This document shows positions 9,161 through 17,773 of a stretch of 64,000 nucleotides of DNA, piece after piece. Source of the DNA: Mangrovimicrobium sp048323675 (GTDB lineage: Bacteria; Pseudomonadota; Gammaproteobacteria; Pseudomonadales; Halieaceae); NCBI RefSeq assembly GCF_048323675.1, contig NZ_JBLWFK010000003.1, positions 310,001 through 374,000 on the forward strand, in the 5' to 3' direction. Numbering within the stretch: position 1 is the stretch's first letter; every line of letters begins with the position of its first letter. Position numbers and translations under genes: made by a program. The notes beneath the pieces are model-generated. The model was not told the origin of the DNA and searched no databases. It saw only the letters and a program-made list of their open reading frames with translations.

Positions 9161-10000
9161 ATGAGTGATTACCAGCGGGTAGAGAAAGCCATCGACTACC
9201 TCGCGACCCACTGTGAACAGCAGCCCTCCCTCGATCAGGTTGCGGCTCACCTGAACCTGAGCCCCTTTCACTTCCAGCGCCTGTTCAGCCGCTGGGCGGG
9301 CACCACCCCCAAGCGCTTCCTGCAGGCACTCACTGTCGAGCGCGGCAAGGCGTTGCTGCAACAATCCCGCAACCTGGCAGAGACATCCGCCGCGCTCGGC
9401 CTGTCCGGCAGTTCCCGCCTGCACGATCACTTTGTGCAACTGGAAGCCCTCACCCCCGGGGAACTGCGTGCCGGCGGCGCCAATCTCACCGTCCGTTACG
9501 GCGTGCAGGACAGCCCCTTCGGCCCACTGTTCCTGGCGGTAACGGAGCGCGGTATCTGCAAGGCGGGGTTTGCCGACCACACGCCGCCCGAGCAGCAACT
9601 GCTGGAACTGTCGCGCAGCCAGCCGCATGCGGTATTGACCGAGGACCCGGCGTACACGGCGCAACTGGCGCGCACGCTGTTCAATCCCGCCCCCCGCCAC
9701 GCGCAGCCCATCTCACTGCAGGTCAGCGGCACCAATTTCCAGATTGCGGTCTGGCGGGCATTGCTGGAAATTCCCGAAGGCTGCCTGCAAAGTTATGGCG
9801 ACCTCGCCAGGCGCATTGGCCGGCAGGGCGCTGAACGCGCCGTGGGAAACGCCGTCGGCGCCAATCCCGTCGCCTATTTCATTCCCTGCCACCGGGTGAT
9901 TCGCGAGAGCGGCGCGCTGGGCGGCTACCGCTGGGGTACCAGCCGCAAACGGGTAGTCCTGGCCTGGGAGCAGGCGCGCACTCCGGAGCCTGCTGCATAA
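9161..10000 (+). CDS. AraC-type / O6-methylguanine-DNA methyltransferase fusion (Ada-like, no Zn domain)
   Basis: Two-domain DNA-repair protein of 279 residues. Residues 1-100 are an AraC-type helix-turn-helix domain (DYLATHCEQQPSLDQVAAHL, FHFQRLFSRWAG). From about 110 a methyltransferase follows, with the alkyl-accepting Cys243 in IPCHRV and the DNA-binding NAVGANPVA segment. The N-terminal methylphosphotriester-accepting zinc domain of E. coli Ada is missing. So it should repair O6-methylguanine but cannot sense phosphotriesters in the Ada way. ATG 9161 is chosen; GTG 9155 in the same frame is possible. No clear ribosome-binding site. Confidence 0.9.
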   Translation: MSDYQRVEKAIDYLATHCEQQPSLDQVAAHLNLSPFHFQRLFSRWAGTTPKRFLQALTVERGKALLQQSRNLAETSAALGLSGSSRLHDHFVQLEALTPGELRAGGANLTVRYGVQDSPFGPLFLAVTERGICKAGFADHTPPEQQLLELSRSQPHAVLTEDPAYTAQLARTLFNPAPRHAQPISLQVSGTNFQIAVWRALLEIPEGCLQSYGDLARRIGRQGAERAVGNAVGANPVAYFIPCHRVIRESGALGGYRWGTSRKRVVLAWEQARTPEPAA

Positions 10001-10016
10001 CAGGGCGAGCAACCGA

Positions 10017-10286
10017 TCACTGTGCGGGCGCACCCTGCAGCAAACGCAGTTTCTGCGGCCGTGAGAGGCGCTTGATCGCCGCCTCGCGCTGCAGCGCCGC
10101 GCTGCGATTAGCAGCGGGCTCACGCCAGACACAGCGCACCGGCCGCCGCCCGCGGGTATAGCGGGGGCCGCCGGCGAGTTCCCCGTTGTGCTGTAACAGG
10201 CGCCGCTCGGGGTCGCGGGCGATACCGGTATACAGGGTACCGTCCGCACATTCGAGGATGTACACCCACCACCCGGGCTCACCCAT
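10017..10286 (-). CDS. GIY-YIG domain protein (YhbQ family)
   Basis: Small stand-alone GIY-YIG protein of 89 residues. It has WVYILECADGTLYTGIA, the two tyrosine-containing halves of the motif, followed by the conserved Arg (DPERRLLQHN) and the RPVRCVWRE segment typical of the YhbQ/UPF0213 family. In other members the catalytic Glu falls in the ALQREAAIK helix, present here. Nuclease activity is inferred from the family. It converges on the Ada-like gene with 16 bases between stops. Confidence 0.92.
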   Translation of the reverse strand: MGEPGWWVYILECADGTLYTGIARDPERRLLQHNGELAGGPRYTRGRRPVRCVWREPAANRSAALQREAAIKRLSRPQKLRLLQGAPAQ

Positions 10287-10478
10287 TCAACTCCCTCCGC
10301 AAGCCGCCGCCTGTTGCCTGCCGCCGATCATTGCCCATTTTCCCGCATACATATAGCCCCGGGTTAGCCGGCTATTCCGAAAAACTCTAGCCCCTCGCTT
10401 GTACCAGCACCGGCCGGTGGTATCATGGCCTGCTTCAAACAGTGCGGCCTGCCGGCCGCGGAGCAAGCGGAGAGCAAC

Positions 10479-10805
10479 ATGTCAGACAATATCGTACACG
10501 TCAGCGATGCAACCTTTGACGCCGAAGTCCTCAGTTCAGACCTGCCGGTACTGGTGGATTTCTGGGCAGAGTGGTGCGGCCCCTGCAAAATGATTGCACC
10601 GGTACTGGACGAAATCGCCGATGAGTACGCGGGCAAACTGAAAGTGGTCAAGGTCGACGTCGACGCCAACCCCGAAATTCCGCCGAAGTTCGGCATTCGC
10701 GGCATCCCCACCCTGATCATCTTCAAGGGCGGCAGCGCCGAGGCCACCAAAGTGGGTGCCCTGTCCAAAACCCAACTCGCGGATTTCGTCAAAGAGGTCG
10801 TTTGA
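10479..10805 (+). CDS. trxA: Thioredoxin TrxA
   Basis: Cytosolic thiol-disulfide reductant. It is a 108-residue classic thioredoxin with the active site WCGPCK (Cys33 and Cys36), the buried Asp27 in VDFWA, and the cis-Pro loop GIPT. ATG 10479 gives the normal N-terminus MSDNIVHVSDATF; an earlier in-frame ATG at 10425 would add an 18-residue tail not seen in the family. It lies upstream of rho, as in E. coli and Pseudomonas. Confidence 0.97.
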   Translation: MSDNIVHVSDATFDAEVLSSDLPVLVDFWAEWCGPCKMIAPVLDEIADEYAGKLKVVKVDVDANPEIPPKFGIRGIPTLIIFKGGSAEATKVGALSKTQLADFVKEVV

Positions 10806-11187
10806 CCCGTCCTTCCTTTCGCCGGCCGCGCCTGGCCGGCGAATACCAGCTTTTTCGCTGCGCCTGGTTCACTGCGGACGTGGCGAAAAATCTCCAGGAA
10901 AAAACTTCGGAAACACCCCTGGCGCAGCTGCAAAACCGGCACAGCAAGCGGTTCCGCCCCGTCATTGCCGGGGTCCGGCCAAAATCCGGAATTGCGGAAA
11001 TGATGAAATTACCGGTAGACGGCCCCCTGAGGGCGTGCTAAATTCGCCGAAGTTGCACACCCCTGTGCACCGATAATAACACTGTACTCCAAAGAAACAG
11101 CTTCACCCTGCCGGCAGGTGCTCGTGCGCCGCGCCAGTTGAATATTTCCCCTGCAAATCCGGAACCACATCCGAAACCTATATATCT
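10806..11187 (+). promoter_or_regulatory. trxA-rho intergenic region, long rho leader
   Basis: 382 bases without a convincing gene. A 79-codon reading from a TTG at 10802 has no family resemblance and overlaps the trxA end. Near the trxA stop is a GC hairpin (10820-10841). The final 130 bases are rich in C and A and poor in obvious pairing, as expected for a Rho-binding (rut) leader. In E. coli, rho autoregulates by early termination in such a leader; applying that here is inference. No clear Shine-Dalgarno precedes the rho ATG. Confidence 0.5.
10820..10841 (+). terminator. GC hairpin after trxA, possible weak terminator
   Basis: A perfect 8-bp stem, CGCCGGCC and GGCCGGCG, closes a 6-base loop 15 bases after the trxA stop. 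It is not followed directly by a T run: the next Ts are about 12 bases on. It may therefore be a 3'-end stabiliser or a Rho-dependent end rather than an intrinsic terminator. Confidence 0.35.
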
Positions 11188-12456
11188 ATGAATCTTACCG
11201 ACCTGAAAACCAAATCCACCCAGGAACTGATCGATCTCGCAAGGGAAGGCGGCCTCGAAAACATGGCCCGCTCCCGCAAGCAGGACATCATCTTCGCCAT
11301 CCTGAAACGCCACGCGAAAAGTGGCGAAGACATTTACGGCGATGGTGTACTGGAGATTCTCCAGGACGGATTCGGATTCCTGAGAAGCGCGGACAGCTCC
11401 TACCTTGCAGGGCCCGACGACATCTATGTGTCACCCAGCCAGATTCGCCGCTTCAACCTGCGCACCGGCGACACCATCTCCGGCAAGATCCGTCCGCCCA
11501 AGGACAGCGAGCGCTATTTCGCACTGCTCAAGGTCGGTGAAGTCAACTTCAACCGCCCGGAAAACTCCAAGAGCAAGATCCTCTTCGAAAACCTGACGCC
11601 GCTGTTCCCCAACGAGCGCCTGGTACTGGAAAAAGGCAACGGCTCTACCGAAGACCTCACCGGCCGCATCATCGACCTCGTCGCACCCATCGGCAAGGGC
11701 CAGCGCGGCCTGCTGGTGGCACCGCCCAAGGCGGGCAAGACCATCATGATGCAGAACATCGCCCAGGCGATCATCACCAACAACCCCGAGTGCTACGTGA
11801 TCGTCCTGCTGATCGACGAGCGCCCGGAGGAAGTGACCGAGATGCAGCGCTCCGTCGGCATCCGCGGCGCCGAGGTAGTGGCATCCACCTTCGACGAACC
11901 GCCCTCGCGCCACGTGCAGGTCGCGGACATGGTCATCGAAAAGGCCAAGCGCCTGGTCGAACACAAGAAAGACGTGGTGATCCTGCTGGACTCCATCACC
12001 CGCCTCGCGCGCGCCTACAACACCGTTATCCCCTCCTCCGGCAAGGTACTGACCGGTGGTGTGGACGCCCACGCCCTGGAACGCCCCAAGCGCTTCTTCG
12101 GCGCGGCGCGGAACATCGAGGAAGGCGGCAGCCTGTCGATCATCGCAACCGCGCTGATCAACACGGGTTCCAAGATGGACGAGGTGATCTACGAGGAATT
12201 CAAGGGCACCGGTAACATGGAATTGCACCTCGACCGCAAGGTAGCGGAAAAACGCGTCTACCCGGCGATCAACATCCGCTCTTCCGGTACCCGTCGCGAG
12301 GAACTGCTCACCGGCGAGGAGGAACTGCAACGTATGTGGATCCTGCGCAAGCTGCTGCACGGTATGGAAGACCTGCCCGCGATCGAGTTCCTGATCGACA
12401 AGCTCAAGGACACGAAGACCAACGACGAGTTCTTCATGTCGATGAAGCGGAAGTAA
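11188..12456 (+). CDS. rho: Transcription termination factor Rho
   Basis: Hexameric RNA-dependent ATPase/helicase that ends transcription. 422 residues, near the standard length. The N-terminal RNA-binding domain has the RNP-like DGFGFLR string. The ATPase core has the P-loop APPKAGKT, the Q/R-loop region with VLTGGVDAHAL, and LLDSITRLARAYN (Walker B). The sequence is strongly conserved to the C-terminal FFMSMKRK. It is a core gene and a useful phylogenetic marker. Confidence 0.98.
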   Translation: MNLTDLKTKSTQELIDLAREGGLENMARSRKQDIIFAILKRHAKSGEDIYGDGVLEILQDGFGFLRSADSSYLAGPDDIYVSPSQIRRFNLRTGDTISGKIRPPKDSERYFALLKVGEVNFNRPENSKSKILFENLTPLFPNERLVLEKGNGSTEDLTGRIIDLVAPIGKGQRGLLVAPPKAGKTIMMQNIAQAIITNNPECYVIVLLIDERPEEVTEMQRSVGIRGAEVVASTFDEPPSRHVQVADMVIEKAKRLVEHKKDVVILLDSITRLARAYNTVIPSSGKVLTGGVDAHALERPKRFFGAARNIEEGGSLSIIATALINTGSKMDEVIYEEFKGTGNMELHLDRKVAEKRVYPAINIRSSGTRREELLTGEEELQRMWILRKLLHGMEDLPAIEFLIDKLKDTKTNDEFFMSMKRK

Positions 12457-12560
12457 GTATTCCGTTTTCTCTTCGGGGCAATCCTGTTCAGGATTTCCCC
12501 AACAGGGTGGAAGACTTTTGGTTTGGGTCTTCGATGTTGATCGACTCCGATAGCCGGCTT

Positions 12561-12671
12561 GCTGGCCAGCCCTGCCCTCGCCGGGTACGCCAAAAAGCGC
12601 ACGTCCGTGTGCAGGCTCGGCCGCGGACATCCATGTCCGCGGACGCCCCGTCGAGGACAGGGCTGGCCTGC
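12561..12671. repeat. Structured palindromic element A
   Basis: Outer arms of 20 bases (12561-12580 and 12652-12671) are complementary at 18 positions. Inside is a second perfect 10-bp palindrome around 12621-12642, which reads GGACATGGATGTCC on the minus strand, plus a small GCAC/GTGC stem near 12600. As RNA this would fold into a branched hairpin. It shares the apex CATGGATG with element B. Confidence 0.7.
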
Positions 12672-12798
12672 AATCCTCCCACCGAGTGAATTTCAGCTTA
12701 AAGTTCCTGATCACAATGCGTGACATCTTTGTCTGCTCTGAAAGTGCCTGCATTTTCTGGTTTTCGGTTTTTGTCGCCATGGTTGGCACTGGGCTGGT

Positions 12799-12908
12799 GA
12801 GGTTGCGCTACAGGGCCATACGAAAACGTCCGAGGCCATGGATGGCCGAAGCCGAGCTGCCATGGATGGCGCTTTTGCGTTTTTCGGATGGCCCTGTAGC
12901 GTGACCTC
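12799..12908. repeat. Structured palindromic element B
   Basis: Left arm 12799-12828 and right arm 12878-12908 pair over about 30 bases with three mismatches and one bulge. Both contain CGCTACAGGGCCAT or its complement. Between the arms lie two exact copies of GCCATGGATGGC at 12835-12846 and 12859-12870, each itself a small hairpin with a TGGA loop. This is typical of REP/BIME-like intergenic repeats. Whether it is multicopy cannot be told from one window. Confidence 0.7.
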
Positions 12909-13000
12909 GCCGGACGCAATCACCCATACTCCCAGCCCGATATTTGCAGCAGCGCCCCACTAGCTGTACTGTCACCGCATCCAACCACAGGTGGAACCAA

Positions 13001-14491
13001 GTGAAATACCGCGACCTCAGAGACTTCATCGCCGAACTGGAAAAACGCGGCGACCTGGTACGCATCAAGACCGAAGTCGACCCCAACCTGGAGATGACAG
13101 AAATCGCCGACCGCACCCTGCGCGCCGGCGGCCCCGCCCTGCTGTTCGAAAATCCCAAAGGCCACAAGGTACCCGTGCTCGCCAACCTGTTCGGCACGGA
13201 GCAGCGCGTCGCGCTGGGTATGGGCGCGGAGTCCACCGAGGCGCTCAGCGAGATCGGCGAACTGCTGGCCTACCTGCGCCAGCCGGATCCGCCCAAAGGG
13301 ATGCGCGACCTGATGGACAAGGCGCCGGCGCTCAAGCAGGTGCTGAACATGGCGCCGAAGCTGGTGCGCAATCCGCCCTGCCAGTACCACGCGCGGCAGG
13401 GCGACGAGGTGGACCTGTACCAACTGCCGATCCAGACCTGCTGGCCCGGTGATGCGGGGCCATTGGTGACCTGGCCGCTGGTGATCACCCGGGGGCCAGA
13501 GAAAGAACGCCAGAACCTCGGGATATACCGCATGCAGTTGATCGGCAGGAACAAGCTGATCATGCGCTGGCTGTCGCACCGCGGCGGCGCGCTGGATTTT
13601 CGCGACTGGCAGAAGAAACATCCGGGAGAACCCTACCCGGTGGCGGTGGCGCTGGGCGCCGATCCGGCGACCACGCTGGGGGCGGTGACGCCGGTGCCGG
13701 ATACGCTGTCCGAATACGCTTTCGCCGGCTTGCTGCGCGGCGACAGGACCGAGGTCGCGGAATGTTTTACCGCGCGCTGTCGCGACCACGGACTGCAGGT
13801 GCCGGCCACGGCGGAGTACATTCTCGAGGGTTACCTCGCGCCGGGTGAAATGGCCGACGAGGGTCCTTTCGGCGATCACACCGGTTACTACAACGAGGTG
13901 GAGCGCTTTCCTGTGTTCACGGTGGAAGCGATTACCCACCGGGAAGACCCGATCTATCACAGCACCTACACCGGGCGGCCGCCGGACGAGCCGGCTATTC
14001 TCGGGCTTGCCCTGAACGAGGTGGTGGTGCCACTGCTGAAAAAACAGTTCCCGGAGATCGTCGATTTCTACCTGCCGCCGGAAGGCTGTTCCTACCGCAT
14101 GGCGGTAGTCACCATGCGCAAGGAATATCCCGGTCACGCCAAGCGGGTGATGCTCGGTGTGTGGTCCTTCCTGCGCCAGTTCATGTACACCAAGTTCGTG
14201 ATCGTCACCGATGACGACGTCAATGCCCGCGACTGGAAGGATGTGATCTGGGCGATCACCACGCGTATGGACCCGCGCCGCGACTGCGTGTTTATCGACA
14301 ATACGCCGATCGATTACCTGGACTTCGCCTCGCCGGTTTCCGGCCTCGGTTCAAAGCTGGGTTTCGACGCCACCTCCAAGTGGCCGGGAGAAACCGACCG
14401 CGAATGGGGCGAGCCGATCGTGATGGACGCGAGGGTAAAGCGGCGGGTCGACGAGATATGGAATGAATTCGGCATCCCGGACGCCGACTGA
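13001..14491 (+). CDS. ubiD: 4-hydroxy-3-polyprenylbenzoate decarboxylase UbiD
   Basis: Prenylated-FMN-dependent decarboxylase of ubiquinone synthesis. The GTG at 13001 gives 496 residues starting MKYRDLRDFIAELEKRGDL, matching UbiD almost exactly in length. Family segments include LLFENPKGH, EGPFGDHTGYY (with the catalytic Glu region) and the C-terminal VTDDDVNARDWKDVIWAI. A longer frame from 12944 adds residues with no match. Its cofactor supplier UbiX is not in this window. Confidence 0.96.
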   Translation: MKYRDLRDFIAELEKRGDLVRIKTEVDPNLEMTEIADRTLRAGGPALLFENPKGHKVPVLANLFGTEQRVALGMGAESTEALSEIGELLAYLRQPDPPKGMRDLMDKAPALKQVLNMAPKLVRNPPCQYHARQGDEVDLYQLPIQTCWPGDAGPLVTWPLVITRGPEKERQNLGIYRMQLIGRNKLIMRWLSHRGGALDFRDWQKKHPGEPYPVAVALGADPATTLGAVTPVPDTLSEYAFAGLLRGDRTEVAECFTARCRDHGLQVPATAEYILEGYLAPGEMADEGPFGDHTGYYNEVERFPVFTVEAITHREDPIYHSTYTGRPPDEPAILGLALNEVVVPLLKKQFPEIVDFYLPPEGCSYRMAVVTMRKEYPGHAKRVMLGVWSFLRQFMYTKFVIVTDDDVNARDWKDVIWAITTRMDPRRDCVFIDNTPIDYLDFASPVSGLGSKLGFDATSKWPGETDREWGEPIVMDARVKRRVDEIWNEFGIPDAD

Positions 14492-14569
14492 ATCCGCCCG
14501 CCAGGGTCCGGATTGAGGCTGCCGTCGCGCGCTTCACGGCAGCGGGCACAGCAGCGATTTTCCCCCTGG

Positions 14570-15817
14570 TCAGGCCTTCCGGGACGGTAGTGTCGCCGCC
14601 TGGGGCAGCGGCAGTTCCGGCAGGCCCGGTTCCTGCAGTTCGAGGCCTTCACGGTAGTAAGCGCCTGCTACCCGCGGTTCGCCGAGCGCCAGCAGCAGGC
14701 GCCCCAGTTCGGCGCAGACTTCAGGGGTGATTTTCAGTTCGTGGGCGGCTTCGAAATAGTCGCGCGCCTTGCCCCACAGCTTGTTGCGCGCCGCCAGCCT
14801 GCCCAGGCACACCTGCAATTCCGGGTCCTCGTGATGCTCCGGCAGCCAGCGTTCGGCATGCGCCAGCTGAGCTGCGATGTCGCCGCTGTCAACAAACGCA
14901 TACTGGCGAACCAGCTGGCTGTCCCACTGCTGTTTCAGCGCCCGCCGGATCACCTTGTCCGCGCCGCTGTGGAAACCCTCCTGGATCAGCAGCTGAACAT
15001 AACAGCGCAGCACATCGCCATCCTGCTTCAGGGCTGCGGGCACTTGCGCCCAGGCCTGGCGCAGGGTTTCCCCGCTACCGTCGGCGTCGCTGCCGGCGCT
15101 GCCGGTCAGCAATCCGGTATAGACTTCGCGCTCCAGTCTCGCCAGTTCATCCGCGGGCAGGACCCGGTACTTTTTCAGGTCCGGCAGTAACTGCACGAGT
15201 GCCGGCCAGTCCTTCAGGCCGACATAAGCCTGGTGCAACAGGTCCAGCACATGGGGATGGCGTCCGGCATTGCGCCGGGCACGCACCAGCGTTGCCAGCG
15301 CTTCCTCGTACTGGCCGGAACGCAGGCGCAGTTCGGCATGGGTGAGCTCCACCGCTATGCCTGCCTCGGACTCCGCCTCTTCGGCTGCCCCCAGGTATTC
15401 GCGCACCCGGTCGGTTTCACCGAGACGGTAGCTGGCGCGCGCCGCCATCAGGTAATTCGGCAGCGGCGCTTCACTGGCTGCAGCGCCACGCAATAACTGC
15501 TTGCGCGCGCGCTCCCAGTTGCCCTCGGTATAGCTGATCAGCCCGCGGGTGGTCAGGCGCGAAGCGGCGCGTGTACGCCGGGTATCGATCCAGCCCGCCA
15601 GTGAGGCCTGCCCGCCCACCAGGCGTCGCACCAGGCGCAGCACCAGGTAGAACAGCAGGGTAAACAGGACCACCAGCAGTATCCCGACCCACAGGCTGGT
15701 TTCCACCGTGTAATTGCCATAGGCGACGAGTACATAGCCGGGGTCTCCCTCGATTACCGCGACCAGTCCGACGCCCGCAAGCAGGGCCAGGAGAATCAGC
15801 AGGAATACTCTGCGCAT
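14570..15817 (-). CDS. hemY: HemY, membrane TPR protein of the haem locus
   Basis: 415 residues. Two hydrophobic segments at the N-terminus (about 5-25 and 40-60), then a cytoplasm- or periplasm-facing helical repeat domain of TPR type (SYTEGNWERARKQLLRGA, YLMAARASYRLGETDRVREY). This is the proteobacterial HemY associated with hemCDX, not the Gram-positive protoporphyrinogen oxidase of the same name. The exact role is unsettled in the literature. It follows hemX with a 3-base gap, in one operon with hemC-hemD-hemX. Confidence 0.93.
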   Translation of the reverse strand: MRRVFLLILLALLAGVGLVAVIEGDPGYVLVAYGNYTVETSLWVGILLVVLFTLLFYLVLRLVRRLVGGQASLAGWIDTRRTRAASRLTTRGLISYTEGNWERARKQLLRGAAASEAPLPNYLMAARASYRLGETDRVREYLGAAEEAESEAGIAVELTHAELRLRSGQYEEALATLVRARRNAGRHPHVLDLLHQAYVGLKDWPALVQLLPDLKKYRVLPADELARLEREVYTGLLTGSAGSDADGSGETLRQAWAQVPAALKQDGDVLRCYVQLLIQEGFHSGADKVIRRALKQQWDSQLVRQYAFVDSGDIAAQLAHAERWLPEHHEDPELQVCLGRLAARNKLWGKARDYFEAAHELKITPEVCAELGRLLLALGEPRVAGAYYREGLELQEPGLPELPLPQAATLPSRKA

Positions 15818-15820
15818 GAA

Positions 15821-17002
15821 TTACTCCGCGTCTGCCGCGGCGGGAAGCTGGCGAATGACCCCATCCAGTTCCCGCACCGATCGTGACAGGTCGGGCATCT
15901 CCACCGCCACGACCTCCTGCTGCAGGACACTGATCTCCCGGTCCATCGCCGCCGCAGCCGCTTCATCGGTATCGGCGAATTGCGCCACCCAGTGGCGGGC
16001 GCGCTCGAGACTCTCGTGGTACAGCACCTGGTTGCCATTCAGCAGGGCGACCTGTGACTGTTCGAGCAGCATGCGCAGGTTCTGCCGCACCAGGCCTTCC
16101 CACTGCGGGTCCATCAGGGCCTGCATCGGGACATCCCGACGCCGGATGACAATGTACTGCGACAGCTTCTCCACCGCCTGTTCGTAACCCCGGCGCAGGC
16201 GAACTTTCCAGTCGTCGGCGGGCTCGACCGCAGAACCCTGGACTATCTCGGGCGCTTCGAAAATTTTCAGTTTGCCGGCCTGCTCAATGAGCGCCGAGAG
16301 CCTCAGGTAGATGCCCTCGACATCGACCCGGGGTACGGCATTCAGGGCGGCGATTTCCGCCGCCACGGCGGCGCGCACTCCGTGCAGCCCGGGATCCTGC
16401 AGTTCGCGCAGGATGTTATCCGCACTTTGCAGCAGTGCAACGGCGGATTGCGGGTCGCGTGCCATCAGCACCCGCTGGTTGGCCAGGCGGAGCAGGTACT
16501 GGGCCTCCGCGCGCAACCAGCTGTCCTTGTCATTGGCGGTGAAACTGTCCAGCAGCTGCTGTTGTTGTTCGAGACGCTGGGCAAAGCCACTCATCGCGGT
16601 TTCGCGCCCCGCGGCGGCACTCTCCAGCTTGCCGACCGACTGCTGCAGCGATGCCTGCAACCGGGTCTCCGCCGCGGCAATGTCCTGCCGCTCGGTTTGC
16701 GCGGCGTTTTCCAGGCTGGTGAGCCGCTGTTGCAGGACCTGCTCCCGGGCCTGGCCCTGCATCACGATCCACGACCCGGCGGCGCCGAGGGCGACGGCCA
16801 GCAACAGTGCCAGCCAGCCGATAAAGCCCCCGGAACGCTTTGCCTGAGGGGCAGGCGCGGCAGCAGCGGGAGCGCTCACAGTGGCGCCGGGGACAGTGGG
16901 TGACGGGGCCGGCGTCTCGCTTTGCGCCGCCGGGCTGACAGCGCCTGCGCTGTCACTGGCGGCTTGTGTGTCAGGATCACTGTTATTTTCCTTGTCACTC
17001 AC
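15821..17002 (-). CDS. hemX: HemX-like inner-membrane protein (uroporphyrinogen-III C-methyltransferase-like)
   Basis: 393 residues: an Ala/Pro/Ser-rich soluble N-terminus (1-60), one membrane segment (about 62-84, GGFIGWLALLLAVALGAAGSW), then a long coiled-coil domain rich in Gln/Glu/Ala. There is no SAM-binding site, so the old methyltransferase name is probably wrong for this type. The GTG start at 17002 follows the hemD stop immediately. A role beside HemY is inferred from context only. Confidence 0.9.
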   Translation of the reverse strand: MSDKENNSDPDTQAASDSAGAVSPAAQSETPAPSPTVPGATVSAPAAAAPAPQAKRSGGFIGWLALLLAVALGAAGSWIVMQGQAREQVLQQRLTSLENAAQTERQDIAAAETRLQASLQQSVGKLESAAAGRETAMSGFAQRLEQQQQLLDSFTANDKDSWLRAEAQYLLRLANQRVLMARDPQSAVALLQSADNILRELQDPGLHGVRAAVAAEIAALNAVPRVDVEGIYLRLSALIEQAGKLKIFEAPEIVQGSAVEPADDWKVRLRRGYEQAVEKLSQYIVIRRRDVPMQALMDPQWEGLVRQNLRMLLEQSQVALLNGNQVLYHESLERARHWVAQFADTDEAAAAAMDREISVLQQEVVAVEMPDLSRSVRELDGVIRQLPAAADAE

Positions 17003-17773
17003 TCACTTGTCTCCGGCTCGCCATCGCCGCAATGCTTCCAGCATCGCCGCATCGGAGGCGTTGTCCGCGGTCATCACCCGCGGAAACCCCGCCTGTTGCG
17101 CCAGCGCCGCCACTCGCGGTGACGGCACTATCAGCTCAATGTCTCTAAACTTAGTGGTTTCTGCAGCGCTAAGCAACGACAGCATGTTCTCCAGTCCTTC
17201 ACCGCTGCTGATCAATACCACATTGATACTTTCCTGCCCCAGGGTCGCGGCCAATTGCCCCGGCACCAGTGTCGGGCAATAGCGCCGGTAGCAGGGTAAC
17301 TCGTCCACCTGGGCACCGCGCTGCGCGAGTACTTCGGCTATCTTGCCGCGGCCGCCGATGCCCTTGACGATAAGGACGCGATCGCCCGCCACCTGCTGCA
17401 GGGATTCCATCGCGAGCAGGCCCTCGCTGTCCATCTGCAGTGGCGGGCTGATGGGGTCGAGGCCGAACTCGCGCAACAGGGTAGCCGTGGTGACACCTAC
17501 GCCATACCAGGCTAGCCCCACCGGTAACTGCGGCCAGTAGTTGCCAATCAGTTCCATACCGAAGTGCACCGCGTTGGCGCTGACAAAAATGACGTGCTGG
17601 TAGCGGTCGAGGTCGATCACGGCCTGGCGCGCTTGTGGCGCCAGCTCCGGCAGCGGCTCCAGGGTGAGAAGCGGCTGGTGCACCGCGCGCAGGCCCGCCC
17701 CGGCCAGGGCCTCGAGCAATGCGTCAGCCTGCCCCGCGGGACGGGTGACCAGTACGCCGGGCTCAGTTGCCAT
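17003..17773 (-). CDS. hemD: Uroporphyrinogen-III synthase HemD
   Basis: Cyclises hydroxymethylbilane with inversion of ring D to uroporphyrinogen III. 256 residues from the ATG at 17773, starting MATEPGVLVTRPAGQADAL, the typical LVTRP opening. HVIFVSANAV and the late LISSGEGLENML segment are family features. The start overlaps the hemC end by 11 bases. The upstream frame extension lies inside hemC and was rejected. Confidence 0.93.
   Translation of the reverse strand: MATEPGVLVTRPAGQADALLEALAGAGLRAVHQPLLTLEPLPELAPQARQAVIDLDRYQHVIFVSANAVHFGMELIGNYWPQLPVGLAWYGVGVTTATLLREFGLDPISPPLQMDSEGLLAMESLQQVAGDRVLIVKGIGGRGKIAEVLAQRGAQVDELPCYRRYCPTLVPGQLAATLGQESINVVLISSGEGLENMLSLLSAAETTKFRDIELIVPSPRVAALAQQAGFPRVMTADNASDAAMLEALRRWRAGDK

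Larger units (their letters stand above)
12457..13000. other. Intergenic region with two hairpin repeats between rho and ubiD
   Basis: About 540 bases with no credible gene; the short ORFs here follow the palindromes. It contains two large imperfect inverted repeats, annotated separately (12561-12671 and 12799-12908). It is otherwise somewhat lower in GC than the flanking genes (for example 12690-12780). No intrinsic terminator with a T run was found directly after rho. Confidence 0.6.

Noticed and set aside
7521..9161. 546-codon minus-strand ORF across the ABC-F gene
   Set aside because: Antisense shadow; typical of high-GC DNA, and the plus-strand protein has all ABC motifs.
10425..10478. 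N-terminal extension of trxA
   Set aside because: Thioredoxin normally starts at MSDNIV-like residues; the extra 18 residues fit no signal or family.
11431..12789. 452-codon minus-strand ORF across rho
   Set aside because: Antisense of a highly conserved gene.
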